From contig NC_089272.1 in assembly GCF_963678975.1 (NCBI RefSeq), positions 57,854,713-57,918,712 on the forward strand: a stretch of DNA of 64,000 nt. The letters are read 5' to 3'. Of this stretch, positions 1 through 17,400 are shown piece by piece. This DNA comes from Dysidea avara. Lineage: Eukaryota; Porifera; Demospongiae; Dictyoceratida; Dysideidae. Numbering within the stretch: the stretch's first letter is position 1; each line of letters opens with the position of its first letter. A model generated the notes under the pieces. It saw nothing but the letters and a program-made list of their open reading frames with translations, was not told the origin of the DNA and did not search any database. A program made the translations under genes and the position numbers.

Positions 1-116
1 CTAGACACTGATCATGTTCCCATATATTACATACGCAGTTTCTCCATCCCCTCTTCTTTTTTTTTCTTTTCTTTGTCACCTTTCACCTGTAGCTCCTTTA
101 GGACCAGTTAGTCTGG
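1..116 (-). pseudogene. Decayed short-chain collagen exon (start of C-terminal domain)
   Basis: Read on the minus strand, the segment gives Gly-Pro-Lys-Gly-Ala-Thr-Gly-Glu and then matches, at DNA level, the junction between the collagen helix and the C4-like domain of the intact gene at 2649-7847 (GGTGACAAA, an A/G-rich stretch, then a GGATGGAG...TATGTA block equivalent to its GGAVYVRWGHD region). It carries a stop right after the Gly-X-Y part, a purine-rich insertion and a 1-bp shift, so it cannot encode the domain. It runs off the left edge. I read it as a dead tandem copy of the neighbouring gene. Confidence 0.6.
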
Positions 117-798
117 TAATTTAACTGCTACCCTAATTTCTTTTATATCCTTTGATATTCCATTTTTCCTTTAGTGCATTGGTCCAGAGATCTAGGCATA
201 AAACTTAACTGAATACGATATACTGTACCTGATTCCATTCCATTGTGATATATATCAACCCAAGCTCAAAGATACATACTGTAGCTTACTAACACATGTG
301 CAATGCACATAGTCTATCTTAATAAAGAAACACAGACATATGTGATACAGTAAATTTTGTCAAGTGTGATTTGGAATTATATTAAGCTAGCTTTTGTGCT
401 TTTCTCTTTCCCATGAGCTACACCATTTTTAGGTATAAACAAAGCTTACTGGTATAGTTTTATTACAAAACCTTTTATTTTAGTAAATGGATTCTATACT
501 CTCTATCCAAGTTGAAATAAGTATACAGTACAATCATTTGATTATTCAACCAAGAATTGAGAAAATAGTGATCATTTCAAGTATAGAAGTCTTACCATTG
601 TCTATACCAATTGGTACTGCTGTATGCTCATAATTATGTTCAGTAACAGTTTCAGTTTTGTTGAAGTAAGCAATTTTATGGCATGTACAGTATTATGTAG
701 TGGAGGTTTTGTCTTTACAACTTATGCATTTTACCTGTTCCACAATTGCTGTTCCTTTAGTGCTCAGATTCTAGATTCAATTCTATAGTGTCTATCAG

Positions 799-1224
799 TC
801 CCAGGGGTAGATCTAGGATTTTTTGAAAGAGGAGGCTAATTATAAGCTGGACAGGGGCATAGGCTTTCGGCACTGTTGACTAGGGTTATTTACATACAGC
901 ATATAAGCAGTTCAAAATAGCCTTTATACACCTGGAAACACTTGGCGCTGTGGTAATACACCAATTCTCTGAAGTAAGAGGTCAGTGGTTCGATTCTTGC
1001 TGTAAACAAAAAAATTGGGTTTTTAGACTACCTTTTTGCAACACATTTTTATGAAGCGTTTTTTGACTGTAGGGTATTTGAGTGTTCGATTAGAGTATAT
1101 TGATCTTTTTCAGGGTTTTCAGCCCCACTCCAGGGGATAATTTTGGCAAAATATCATTCTGAGGGGGCTAATCCCCCTCAGCAGACCGAGGAGGATTCAG
1201 CCCCCTAGCCTCCAGCCCCACTGA
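799..1224. mobile_element. Degenerate CAGGGG-end MITE remnant
   Basis: The segment begins CAGGGGTAGATCTAGG and ends near CCTAGCCTCCAGCCCCACTG, an imperfect inverted pair resembling the better-preserved elements at 18512, 23341 and 56580. A diverged copy of the CTCTAnTAGAG motif (GATTAGAGTATATTGATC) lies inside. No convincing target duplication was found, so the limits are approximate. Confidence 0.4.
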
Positions 1225-1282
1225 TGATGGCATATCACAAAATCCTCAGACGGCCACTCTATAACATCTACTAATGTACATA

Positions 1283-1366
1283 CCTACTCCTACAATCAGT
1301 CTTCTTGGTCCCTTGTCACCAGTGTTTTACTCTTTGGTTTCTCAAGTCCAGAATAACCTGGATCTC
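1283..1366 (-). pseudogene. Decayed collagen Gly-X-Y exon
   Basis: The minus strand has an acceptor-like CATTGCAG followed by codons for Gly-Asp-Pro-Gly-Tyr-Ser-Gly, then a disturbed frame and a recognisable relic of the GDTGD.GP repeat, ending at a GT donor-like site. It resembles the 4930-5064 and 5117-5161 exons of the intact gene, apparently fused. It is 84 bp long, not a multiple of 9, and the Gly-X-Y register is broken. With the fragment at 1-116 it marks a collapsed upstream paralogue. Confidence 0.55.
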
Positions 1367-2648
1367 CTGCAATGACATGGCTAATAATTACATGTATGCT
1401 ATCAGAATGAATGTAGGCTTACATTATGTACTGTATGTTGTACCTACACTTCTATTGGATAGACACCAGCCTAGGAGAATAATAGTATGTATGAGGCATC
1501 AAACATAATGTATGAAACTGCATGTGTGAAATGGTAAAGGATAATCAGTCAGAGAACAACTATGGTCATTTTACTAGAGCACAATAATCTAAGATTGCCA
1601 AATGAACATTTCCATGGGGAGAAATACTTATAGTGTAAACCCAGTAGTTTCTCACAAGGTAAAGTTTACTGATACTGCCAGAGTGCAAAAGTAATATCAA
1701 ATTTCAGGGGTATCCTAATAAGACAAAAAATGGGAGTAATCATGGGTTGAATTTTTTGAGCACTGCATGTAGTGTAGCATAATGGGAACCTTAAAAGCAT
1801 AATAGGCTGGTGCCTACCTACCACACTGCTAAGGATCCTTCCTGGGTTGATTGATAAATCAATTTAATGAGATGAGGTTTAAACAAAAGGTTGAAAAGCT
1901 TGTGAATGCTGCAGTAGCTACAGTAGATGCTTTCAAGTTTTGTTGAGAGCCAGCTATTGGATATTATCACTAATGTTACATAAGCAACTGCACTTCCTTA
2001 TTACTTCCTGTACACTATTACTTCCAAGTTAAACATGTCTAAAGGAATTGTAGTATTTTGTAAATCTTGTGCCTAACCTGATTGTCAATCGAATGCACGA
2101 AATAGTGCATGATGTCAAGTAATGTGGAAGTAGCAACACTATCTTTACAATAGTACTAGTGCTGTATTTTGTGTTTTTTCTTTCGATTACATGAATCAGT
2201 ATAATTATATACAATTTTCTGTCTTTTCTAGCCACACAAATGTATTTTTAATAACTGTACACACTGGGTATAGATGTGTATTTAAGCTTTAAAAAGGCCA
2301 TGAAAAGTTAATTATATGTTTCTGGTTCCTTTCCTGGTCATTTTTTGCTGAATGAATTGCACAATCGCAATGTAACATTTTACATCTGTTAAAAGGTTTT
2401 CATGCCTAGCAAATACCCTTTTCTTATAAAGATGCAGAAACCTTGTACATTAACTTTGTTTTCTAAGTATTGCTATGTCAAAAGTAGTGTATCACATCAA
2501 AGAGTTGCAAAAAAAAGGTCTGGTCACCTGGTCAATTGACCACAAACATATAATTAACTTTGCATGTCCTCAGCAATACTATAGTACAGTCCTATTGAAC
2601 TACATAGAGAAAACTGCTGTATGTACATAGTTCGATCTGAAATGTATA

Positions 2649-7847
<5,199 letters not shown>

Positions 7848-10560
7848 CTAATAAAAGTGAGATTATGTTATGTAATTATATACACGTACACATAATAATG
7901 CCATGTAGTTAGGAAGCAGTGCATCTGGCTGTGCATATTTAACCAATTCAGCTTTTAAATTAGATAGCCATTTTAAAACGACTACAGTAACTCAAATGTG
8001 ACATCTACTATCTTATGTATAGCTATTCCTCTTCCAATATTATCTGAGCAGTCAATACATAAGTATATTTGTCCTAGTGGGTGTACCACATTGATAAAGG
8101 CACACGACATATGTAAGTACTGAACTATACTTTTATTTGTTTGAGATTATTGATGGGGATACAAGCACACACAATATTTACAGGGTAAACTATACTCTGT
8201 TGAGATTATTAGTGTTCTATAAACTGGTGCTCTGTTATGGTAATTCATTAATATAGTTAGCACACTGTCAATTAGCAATGCTGAATTAACCTCAACTAGC
8301 TGGATAGACTGTCATCATCATAAACTGCCGATAGCCTTCATGTGGTATGGTTGAGAGTGTGCATATCAGTATTTTAGTCAAAAATGCAGCAAGTTATACT
8401 TACTCTCACATAAAAAAATATAATATATATATTGGCCACCTGCTTACAACACATTGCACATGATTACATGGATTTCTTGTCTTCACCCCCCCCACCCCTC
8501 CATCAAACTTATTTACCCACCCCCTCATATATGATGTAGTAGAGGATTCAAGAACCTGAGTCCCAGATAGTGATTACCCATTCCTCACTAGGCCACTGAG
8601 AGTAGGCAATGAAGTATCAAGGGGGCATGATGAACTAGCTAGGCCATGGACAGAAAAAAAGCCACAAACAGAAAACAGCAGACGAGAGTGTTGCAACTAT
8701 TCATGTACTGTGTCATGTACAATACTTCATTCTTATAGGCTATGTCTCATCTCTGTTTAGTTATCAATGCAGGGATCAGTGTCCTGGTTATTGGGTACAG
8801 TGGTACAGTGTGGGGTTCCTATGTATGTGTGGCTTGGCGGGAAAGGCTGTAGCCTTCCTATGGCCTTAGAAGTTTGTGTGGCTTTAAAGTTGGGAACTCC
8901 AAGTATTTCGCCCCCAAGCCTCATGCAATTGGGAGCCACAATTTGTGGCTTATCATATCAATGATTCTATTGCAAAAATTGTATAGGAAAACCATGGAAC
9001 CCTGCACAACTACCAAAACTAAACCACCATTATTGGACGGCGATGGACAAGTGAACAATATCAGCTTGAAATAAATGGCTGATTGTTCAGGGTTCTTTAT
9101 TTAATGACCAACATTAATAAATTTTAACAAGGCTTTACCTTCGTGCACAACATAATACATGAAAGTCTGTTCAGTTGACAATGCTACTTGTGTAACTTGC
9201 AGTGTTTGCTTCATGAAGCTATTTCCATGGAATACTTGTTTGCATCATATAACTATTAGTAACTAGGAAGCATAATAGACTAGTGTGCGCACTGTGCAGT
9301 ATGTGTGGCTAGCTGAAGACCCATTTTCAGAGGTGCTTATAATCTCTAATTGGTATATACTTCATAAGAGGTGTCATGATGATGAAAAGTGGATTGGCCA
9401 TGCATGGCTTCAACCTGTGTTTGCAGAGGCATCTAGTACAAGTATAGAATGTATAAACATTGAGAGAAGTGCATAAAATTTCAAAGTCCAGACAGGTTCC
9501 TTGAGTCCAAGGTCTACTGTTTATACACACAGTCTGCAGCATGATCATGCACTATTTAGTTCAGTTATCCATGAAACCATACACTATGCCACCACAGCAA
9601 CTCACACTATGAATTTACCAATATTAGATGAAAACTAGTCCATCACTACATTACTCAGCAATGAATAATCTATGCTCTGAATGGAAAGCAGTACAATGGC
9701 TGGGCTGAATCACCATTGATACACCACACACTTCACCACCAGATTGTTCATGCAATACTGCATACTAATAGTGGACGTAATTCCTTTAAAATTGTCTGGA
9801 ATTTAAGGGTTGGTGTAGAAATTATCTGACTGTTTAATTGTATGCATGCGTGCTCTATTAGAGTAGTTCACCGCTCTATTCAAACTTAAAATCTATATTA
9901 TAGTGGCTAAACTACCTTTAGAATAAAGGTTAGAAGGGCCCTAGCATATTTGCAGTGTAAGCCCACCCTTTTGTAATGCTTTTTATTTTTCAGTATAATA
10001 TCCCAAGCAGAAGGGATATAGTTTGCAGTGGTCACATTCTGTTTGTACTAATAATTAGATGTTATGTGTTTAACAGGATGAAGATCTGAACTTCTGTTAA
10101 CAGGGGGTCTGCTAACATAATCCCAGCCCAGATGCAGTATCTCCTGTTAACTTTAAAGATGCTTTAAAGCTTACTAGATAGCATACAAACCCAAGTATCA
10201 AATTGGTAGTTGAATCTAGTCCAGCTACATATTTAGCTTAAAGAAGTTATTCTTCAGAACGGTCTTTCAAAAGTAGCAATAAAGAATTGATTCTTATCAT
10301 TCTGCACCTATACATAGAAGGTATATACCTTTTTTACTTATAAAAAAAACAACAACAATATAATAGGTATAAGGCAGGGTGGTTGACATAATGCACTGTG
10401 TAGCTCAAGAAAAAGATTTGTAATTTTTGTTCACCCACTGGTCTTTTTTCCTTACAATTTGAAGAAATCATTGTGAATATTGTGTTGGAGTATTTGATGG
10501 TCTGTTAACCTTAGCAGCTTCGATTTAATCTATACCAAAACAACCAAGCTGTGAGAAAAG
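7848..10560. other. Intergenic / 5' side of collagen gene, nothing recognised
   Basis: No coding region is supported here. The missing first exon of the collagen gene should be in or beyond this stretch, but no convincing ATG plus hydrophobic exon was found on the minus strand. A CTCTATTAGAG motif pair is at 9851-9885. Confidence 0.4.
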
Positions 10561-10569
10561 GGTATGGCT

Positions 10570-10880
10570 CTCTGAAGTCACACCGTAGAGAGGTCAGCTA
10601 TACATGTCCCCAACTCTCTACAGGGTGACTTGGTTGTATAAAGCTGAGCTCTCCACAGGATGACTTGTTTGTAGCTGAAATCTCTACAGGGAAGCTGATA
10701 ATATATTGCAAGTGAATTCTTGTGATGTAGCTGAAATCTCAAAATGATGACTTGCTGTGGAGCTGAATTCTCTACAGGGGGATCTGTTTATAGCTAACTC
10801 TCTACATGGTGACTTGTTTGTAGCTGAGCTTTCTACAAGGTGAGCTGAAATGATAGTGAAATCTCTATATGGGGTGACAG
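10570..10880 (+). repeat. Diverged GTAGCTGAACTCTCTAC satellite block
   Basis: Around ten degenerate copies of a ~27-bp unit (TTTGTAGCTGAACTCTCTAC followed by AGGGTGACTTG) in the same orientation as the large array at 27740-29790. The segment just before it (10535-10575, CCAAAACAACCAAGCTGTGAG) matches the arm of the palindrome at 27176-27503, so the two repeats occur side by side at both loci. Confidence 0.75.
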
Positions 10881-11383
10881 CTGGATTGCAATATAGGTAT
10901 TGTGATAAGCATTCATGGGATGCTGCCAAAATGAAATTTATAGTGTCAATATGTTGTATGCATGTCCATTGTTCACTAGTATAATAGTAGCTGCATTGAC
11001 TTTTATATTAATGTTTGTTTTTGCAGTTTCACTGTTATTGATGGCTACTTACCTACGCCTGTAGAGTTCCATATAAATTGATTCAATATGTAGAGGGTTT
11101 AGTCAACACAATTAAGATTCTATAGCATCCTTGTGTACGAGCAGCCCCCGTAAGTTAAGAAAGTGTAACATATGCATGCTGATATTATAGACTGGTATCC
11201 ATACATACCAAACAGCACAGTGCATATTCAGAAGTCATAATTGTATACATTTGGTATACAGTATGTGAATTTTGTACTTTTGAATTGATTTCATAGTAAT
11301 GTATTATATGCATACATTTTATATGTAAACTTTTTACCAGTAAATATGTCACCATTTTTTCATAGTTAGTTACTCAGGATAGA

Positions 11384-14300
11384 ATGGATACAATATTGCT
11401 GTTATCATTGTTGGCAGTAGTACATCAAATAACATTTGCGGCTGTAATTTACAAAAATACTACAAATTTTGCCGACATCCACAGCTACAATGTCAGCAAT
11501 TCTCAATTGCATTTAGAGCCAGGAAATTATCACTTACACAGCAGTCTGGTTTTTGATAAAATAAACAATTTTAGCTTGACTGGTGTTAACTGCAAGATCA
11601 TTTGCACTTCACCAGGAGTGGGTATTATTGTGACTAATGTTACTAATTTTACACTACAAAATATCACCTTGGAAAATTGTGGAATAGACTACACAGAGAA
11701 TCTTCATTCTCATATTGGTTATGATTATATCAGCTTTTCTGATTACAAGGGATCACTTATCTTTCATGACTGTACAGCAGTATTGATCAGCAATGTTAAA
11801 ATAGTAGTCATCCCAGGTAACACTGGAATACTAGCTGTTAACCTTAACAGCTTGTCAACATTTATCAGTGTTAGCATTTTACTCAACTGTTCAGATTTCC
11901 TGGAGCTCCAAAGCCGTCAAGCACAAGTAAATGGTATTTTAATGTACAATTATAATAACACAGACACAGAGGGAAATAGTTTAGAAAATGTTAGATATGT
12001 AATACACAATTTGCAGTATAAATCAACTGAAGAATGTGCTCCCCTATCACAATATGTACTAGGAATATTGTTATTTCAGAAAAATTATAATGTTTCTTTT
12101 ATCATACAAAATACCAGATTTAATGGCCTACACAACACCAGTGCACTGTATTATTATGGTGAAGCATGTGGAATTGGTGTGCACAGTAACTTAGACATAA
12201 ATGATGTTGTGGTTTCTAATAACTTTGGGAATCCTCAGCTAAAAATGTTTCAAATTGTACTTTACAACCGTGGATGTTTTAATACTGCTATCAATAGAAA
12301 ACTGTACAGTAAGCAACAGTACAATAATATCACCTTTTTGAATTGTAACTTTACAAACAACACAAATTTGAGATCTATGATTCATATCGCACCAGCAAGC
12401 ACAAGGGCCATCACTGGATACTTTACTATTAACAATACAAGGTTTTGTTACAATCAAGATTCCCATTACATAAATGTTGAACGTTCTGTAGAAATTATCT
12501 GGCAACTAACCATTTACATCAGAGTAAGCAACACAATTGTATCAGCAAACAATCATGGTAATGGCTATGATTTAATTTCTGTCACCAATGGTGCTTTGAT
12601 TCTATCATCTTCAAAGCTAAATAATAACCAATATTACCAAAATATTATTAAACTTCACATGACTCCAATATTTTTTAAAACATCTGTTGAAATTTTAAAC
12701 AATTTTGCTAGACATATTCTTAGAGCCTCAAAAGATGGCTCTTACTTTACAATGACAGACAATGCAGTTGTAAATATAACCAACAATACTGTGTACTTAG
12801 TTGCAAAACAGGAACACAGGTTTGGAGTTGATAGGCAACGTATCTGTGCGATACAGTTCTACAATAAGTATGGCAACATGGATAAGAAGATGGACAATGT
12901 GAGTGCCACTTTTCAACTTAACATAGCTGGTAACTTGTATATGATATCCAAATATTATCAGGTCAATGACAAGTCACTTCAAAACTGTACATGGATAGCT
13001 GACTCTGCATTTTATAATGCTAGGTCAGAAGATGTGTACAACAGAACGTTGACCATGAGAAACAGTGTAATTGGTAATGGCACTAAAAGACCCATTCCTC
13101 TTAGTGTGTGCCCATGTTCAAACAATTTTGATGAAGGAGGGAATTGCAGCTCTGCTGACCTAGGAAGGTTGTCTGCTGGGCAAACATTACATGTTAATTT
13201 TACTGTGCCAAGGTACTCAAGAAGTGAATTATTACAAATAGGTACAGTCACCTTAGTAGTTGAGAACTCAGCAGATGACAATTGTATTATTGTAGACTCA
13301 TCTCAGCTGTCACAAACCCACATAAATAGCAGTTGTAATGAGTATAGCTACACAATTTGGCCACAGCAGTATAACACTTCTCTATGTAAACTGTTTGTGG
13401 GATTACTGGGTAAACCAGAGATGTTTTTCATACAAATAAAGCCTTGTCCAATGGGGTTTACACGTCAGGAAGATAGACGGGCTTGCTATTGTGATCAAAT
13501 ATTAAATTCCAAGATCTTGTCAATCACATCCTGTAACTTAGATGATGAGACTGTTTTACGTCCAGCAAAGAGCTGGATATCAGCTAGTACCGTTAATAAT
13601 AATCACTCCTATCATGTTTCTCCATATTGCCCATTTGACTATTGTTCACCTCATTCATTGCATCTTAACCTATCAAATCCTGACTCACAGTGTCAGTTCA
13701 ACAGGACTGGTGTGTTATGTGGACAATGTCAACATGGTCTCAGTACTGTGTTTGGTTCATCTCAATGTGAACACTGCTCCAATTATTATTTGTTTATCAT
13801 AATACCTATAGCAATAGCAGGCATTGTATTGGTAACAATACTGTTTACTTTCAATCTCACTGTCATCAATGGTACAATTAACACTTTTATTTTCTATGTA
13901 AACATTCTCAGCATCAACATGTCAATGTTTTCATCAAGTTGTCAGCCTGTGTCATGCACAGTTGTCTCCTTGGTGAATCTTGACTTGGGAATAGAAACAT
14001 GTTTCTACAATGGTATGGATGACTATGCTAAGACATGGCTACAACTCTGCTTTCCTACCTATCTCATATTGATAGCCATTGTACTCATCCTAACAAGTCG
14101 CTATTTTGCTATGGTACAAAGAATTACTGCACACAGAGCTCTACTAGTGCTAGCAACACTATTTCTATTGTCCTACACTAAGATATTGAGGGTAGTCTGT
14201 AATGTATTGTTTTGGTACACGAAAGTGACACACTTACCTAGCAATAAGTATAAACTTACATGGCTGGTAGATACCACTGCTGAAATCTTTGGATTTAAGT

Positions 14301-14959
14301 TTTTAATGCTGTTTATCATCTGCTTAATTCTTCTCCTTGTTTTGCTTCCATTCAACACCATTCTTCTTTTTGCTAGAAGCAAAGTTTTGTCTAAAGTAAG
14401 ACTCATCAACACATTTAAGCCACTACTAGATGCTTATTTCGCTCCTTACAAAGACAAACATTTTTACTGGAGTGGTCTGCAACTTTTAATCAGGATATTG
14501 ATCTACAGTTTTACAGCATTAGACAAAGATTATAAAGTTACTGCAATAACAATGGTAATCACAGGCTTACTCTGTATTCAAGGGATTTTGCAGCCATTTA
14601 AGAACAACTTAAACAACATCCAAGAATCAGTGATCCTCTTTACCTTACTTGCAATCCATGTGGCTACATACACTGAAACCAAATTATTGGACATTTCCTT
14701 AGTGCAGATACTAACAATTCTTTCTCTAGTGTATTGGATTATCATTATTGGCTTTCTTTGCTGTAAGAGTAAATGCAGTGGAAAGATTAGTCAGTGCATG
14801 ACAATACTAAGTAAACAACAACTACTGTGTTTCTATACAAAATGGACTAATAAAAGTATGGATACAGAGAACCATGGCACAAGGTTGAAGACTCTAAGAA
14901 GAACTTCATCAGACATGTATAGTAAATTTCAGGAGCCATTAATAGAATTTGACACCTGA
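11384..14959 (+). CDS. Large multi-pass membrane protein with glycosylated ectodomain (1191 aa, intronless)
   Basis: A single uninterrupted frame starts with a signal peptide (MDTILLLSLLAVVHQITFAA). Residues ~25-700 are rich in Asn, Ile and N-X-S/T sequons in short repeating segments that look like a right-handed beta-helix ectodomain (inference). A Cys-rich juxtamembrane part follows (CPCSNNF, CPMGFTR, YCPFDYCSP, then FNRTGVLCGQCQHGLS and CEHCSNYY). From ~residue 800 there are about eight to nine hydrophobic segments, beginning LFIIIPIAIAGIVLVTILF, with loop motifs NLDLGIETCFYNGMD and KTWLQLCFP. A ~65-residue polar cytoplasmic tail (RRTSSDMYSK) ends the protein. I do not recognise a named family. 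The layout suggests a surface receptor or transporter-like protein. The ATG at 11384 is chosen because the signal peptide begins there. No canonical polyadenylation signal is close to the stop. Confidence 0.9.
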   Translation: MDTILLLSLLAVVHQITFAAVIYKNTTNFADIHSYNVSNSQLHLEPGNYHLHSSLVFDKINNFSLTGVNCKIICTSPGVGIIVTNVTNFTLQNITLENCGIDYTENLHSHIGYDYISFSDYKGSLIFHDCTAVLISNVKIVVIPGNTGILAVNLNSLSTFISVSILLNCSDFLELQSRQAQVNGILMYNYNNTDTEGNSLENVRYVIHNLQYKSTEECAPLSQYVLGILLFQKNYNVSFIIQNTRFNGLHNTSALYYYGEACGIGVHSNLDINDVVVSNNFGNPQLKMFQIVLYNRGCFNTAINRKLYSKQQYNNITFLNCNFTNNTNLRSMIHIAPASTRAITGYFTINNTRFCYNQDSHYINVERSVEIIWQLTIYIRVSNTIVSANNHGNGYDLISVTNGALILSSSKLNNNQYYQNIIKLHMTPIFFKTSVEILNNFARHILRASKDGSYFTMTDNAVVNITNNTVYLVAKQEHRFGVDRQRICAIQFYNKYGNMDKKMDNVSATFQLNIAGNLYMISKYYQVNDKSLQNCTWIADSAFYNARSEDVYNRTLTMRNSVIGNGTKRPIPLSVCPCSNNFDEGGNCSSADLGRLSAGQTLHVNFTVPRYSRSELLQIGTVTLVVENSADDNCIIVDSSQLSQTHINSSCNEYSYTIWPQQYNTSLCKLFVGLLGKPEMFFIQIKPCPMGFTRQEDRRACYCDQILNSKILSITSCNLDDETVLRPAKSWISASTVNNNHSYHVSPYCPFDYCSPHSLHLNLSNPDSQCQFNRTGVLCGQCQHGLSTVFGSSQCEHCSNYYLFIIIPIAIAGIVLVTILFTFNLTVINGTINTFIFYVNILSINMSMFSSSCQPVSCTVVSLVNLDLGIETCFYNGMDDYAKTWLQLCFPTYLILIAIVLILTSRYFAMVQRITAHRALLVLATLFLLSYTKILRVVCNVLFWYTKVTHLPSNKYKLTWLVDTTAEIFGFKFLMLFIICLILLLVLLPFNTILLFARSKVLSKVRLINTFKPLLDAYFAPYKDKHFYWSGLQLLIRILIYSFTALDKDYKVTAITMVITGLLCIQGILQPFKNNLNNIQESVILFTLLAIHVATYTETKLLDISLVQILTILSLVYWIIIIGFLCCKSKCSGKISQCMTILSKQQLLCFYTKWTNKSMDTENHGTRLKTLRRTSSDMYSKFQEPLIEFDT

Positions 14960-15244
14960 AACTACATACATTCATGCATAAAATTAACTACCATTGGCTT
15001 TGCATATATTAAGCATTTTACAGTACTAAGTATATTATGCAGTATACTTATGAATTAACACTACTTATAATTGTATGTAGTTACTAGGTAATATAACGTA
15101 CATTGAATTGGATAAACAATTATTAATAGGATAATATTCAAATTTGAATGCTTGATATTTGTTAAAAGGTGTACATATTTTTCATATGCCACTCTTATAA
15201 TTTAGAACTGTATGTACTTGGACTGTAGTACAGTAGATCTTGGC

Positions 15245-15400
15245 CTCAATATCAGTTCATGGTAGACTGGTGTATGCTAGATCAGTGACCAGTGAAGATA
15301 TTACTGATCTACTTACATATCATTAGTTCGTTGTTAGCTACATTTGAATAATTGGATCAAAAATGAAGCTGCTTCAAAATCACATCAAAGACGGTTTTAA
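15245..15400 (+). pseudogene. Fragment of an F-box/LRR paralogue (3' end)
   Basis: The DNA aligns over ~150 bp with positions ~22078-22270, the 3' part of the intact F-box/LRR gene. Shared blocks include TCAATATCAG, TAGATCAGTGACCAGTGAAG, ATTGGATCAA and CATCAAAGAC. It contains stops and deletions, so it is a relic. It lies 300 bp after the membrane-protein gene. Confidence 0.7.
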
Positions 15401-17039
15401 GGATGGTATATAGTTGCACTGTATCAGTAAAACAATCTGTGCTTATTGCTACTATACATAGCTATAATTATCACTGCATAAAATCTGCCAGAACATGCAA
15501 CTGTAATACAACCATAGCATAAGTATACAGAATTATGCAGTAGCTTCTATACGATCAATAGATCAATTTGGAGGCCTATAGACACAGCAAGCAATTAGTG
15601 ATTATGTGTTTGATAGCTTTATTTTAGACAGTTACTTCCTAGGTGCCAGTGTATATATGACAGGCAATGAAGACACCACCATAACCATGCATTCTCTCTA
15701 TCGCATTGTATATAGACAACACTTGAAAGCATTATTTTATCCTCTCCAAATGATATAATCTGGATTGCTGACGACTTCAACCTCCCTGACATAAATTGGA
15801 CTGATTCTAATATTGTAATAATTCGAAGCAACTACCCTCTACTACTAAATTGCGCATTTATGGACTTTCTGAATACTTTTGGACTCAGTCAGATTGCTGA
15901 CTTTCCAACCAGATTAAACAACACACTATAAATCGTTTTAATCAATAGACCCTCTTTAATTAATTACTGTACACTGGTATCTTTGACCACGAATCTGTTC
16001 TGATTGACTCCAACATGTATCTTTGCCCTCTACTGTTAAATAGCACATTTCTGGACTTTGTGAATACTTTTGGACTCAATCAGATTGCTGACTTTCCAAC
16101 CAGATTAAACAACACACTATAGATATCTTTTTAACTAATAGACCCACTTTAATTAAGTACTGTACACCGGTATCTCTGACCACAAAGCTGTTCTGACTGA
16201 ATCCAACATTAGTATCTTTGTGCAAACATAACCGAGAAGAAAACTTTGTCTGTGGAATAGAGCAGGCCCTATAGCTTCCTTCTTTTATGACTTTAGCAAT
16301 GAATACCAGTTGTGGACTGACTTTAAATCTGCTTGTCACTTCTGTATGGACACTTTGGTTCCTAGCAAGTTATCTTTGAACAAGACATCAAACGAACCAA
16401 CCATGGATCACCACCTAAACTAAACCAAGAGACTGCATAGATAAAAGAAGCAAGCTTATGCTCAGTATTGCAGATCATGCTCACCCATAGCTACTGCCTG
16501 GCAATATTATAAAATGCTTAAAGACATTGACACCTACAAATAATGTAAAATTTAGATTGCTAGGGGCAACAGTTGAATTTTTCATTATTATGAAATGTGT
16601 CTATTGGAGTAAGTATGATGGATCCTGGTGCTCTATGAACTTCTTAAGTTGCTAGGAACTGGGAGACATCAGCATATAATTAAAGAAAGTAGGCTGAATA
16701 TCAGGACAAGGCTTTCATCTGTTGTTAGAGTACTGGGTGTGTCTTCAGTGGTAAACACTGAGCTAAGTAATCAGCTTTGTGAGAAGATTCAGTGATGTTA
16801 TGACCATTATGTGACAATGGGGTACTCCAATGTGATCCAATTTTGCCTTAATGACCACAGTTTTTTTAAAATTAGTTGTGGGACTGGAGTCAATTGAACT
16901 TCGAAAAGGAGTCATTATAGGCTTGACAGCATTCTTTTTGAGCTAGACTTTGAAAAAGTTTTAATAGAATAGCATAAATAAGTCATGAGATAAATTATAT
17001 GACATTTTGAAGTTGCAATTTTTCCATACATTGTCAATG

Positions 17040-17400
17040 AGAGTGGCAACAGTTGCCCCTTCTCAGTAATCACACAAATCATGGGATTCAAGTAATGTCA
17101 TATCTTATGACCTATATACACTATCCATTAAAACTTGGAGAGATTATTGTTGACATTCACACCTACAAATTATGTAGAGATAAATGCACTTTTGAACTTT
17201 TACTTTTTGCATACATTGAAATACCTCATTTTTGTGATTGCCCAGAAGGGGCAACTGAAACCTTCTCACATAGATATGTATGGGAAAACCACAAATTTCA
17301 AAATGTTATGTCTTATGACATATATATGCTATTCTTTCAAAATTTGGAGAAGTTACTTTAGGCATCATCACCTAATAATACTGGGAAATTCAGGTTGCTA
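17040..17400 (+). repeat. ~190-bp tandem repeat inside the LINE remnant
   Basis: Two imperfect copies share GGGGCAACTG/GGCAACAGTTG, the CTTATGAC-CATATAT block and AAATTTGGAGA. Single diverged half-units occur at ~16530-16580 and at 17390-17420 (TTGCTAGGGGCAAC). It interrupts the expected endonuclease-to-RT continuity. Confidence 0.5.
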
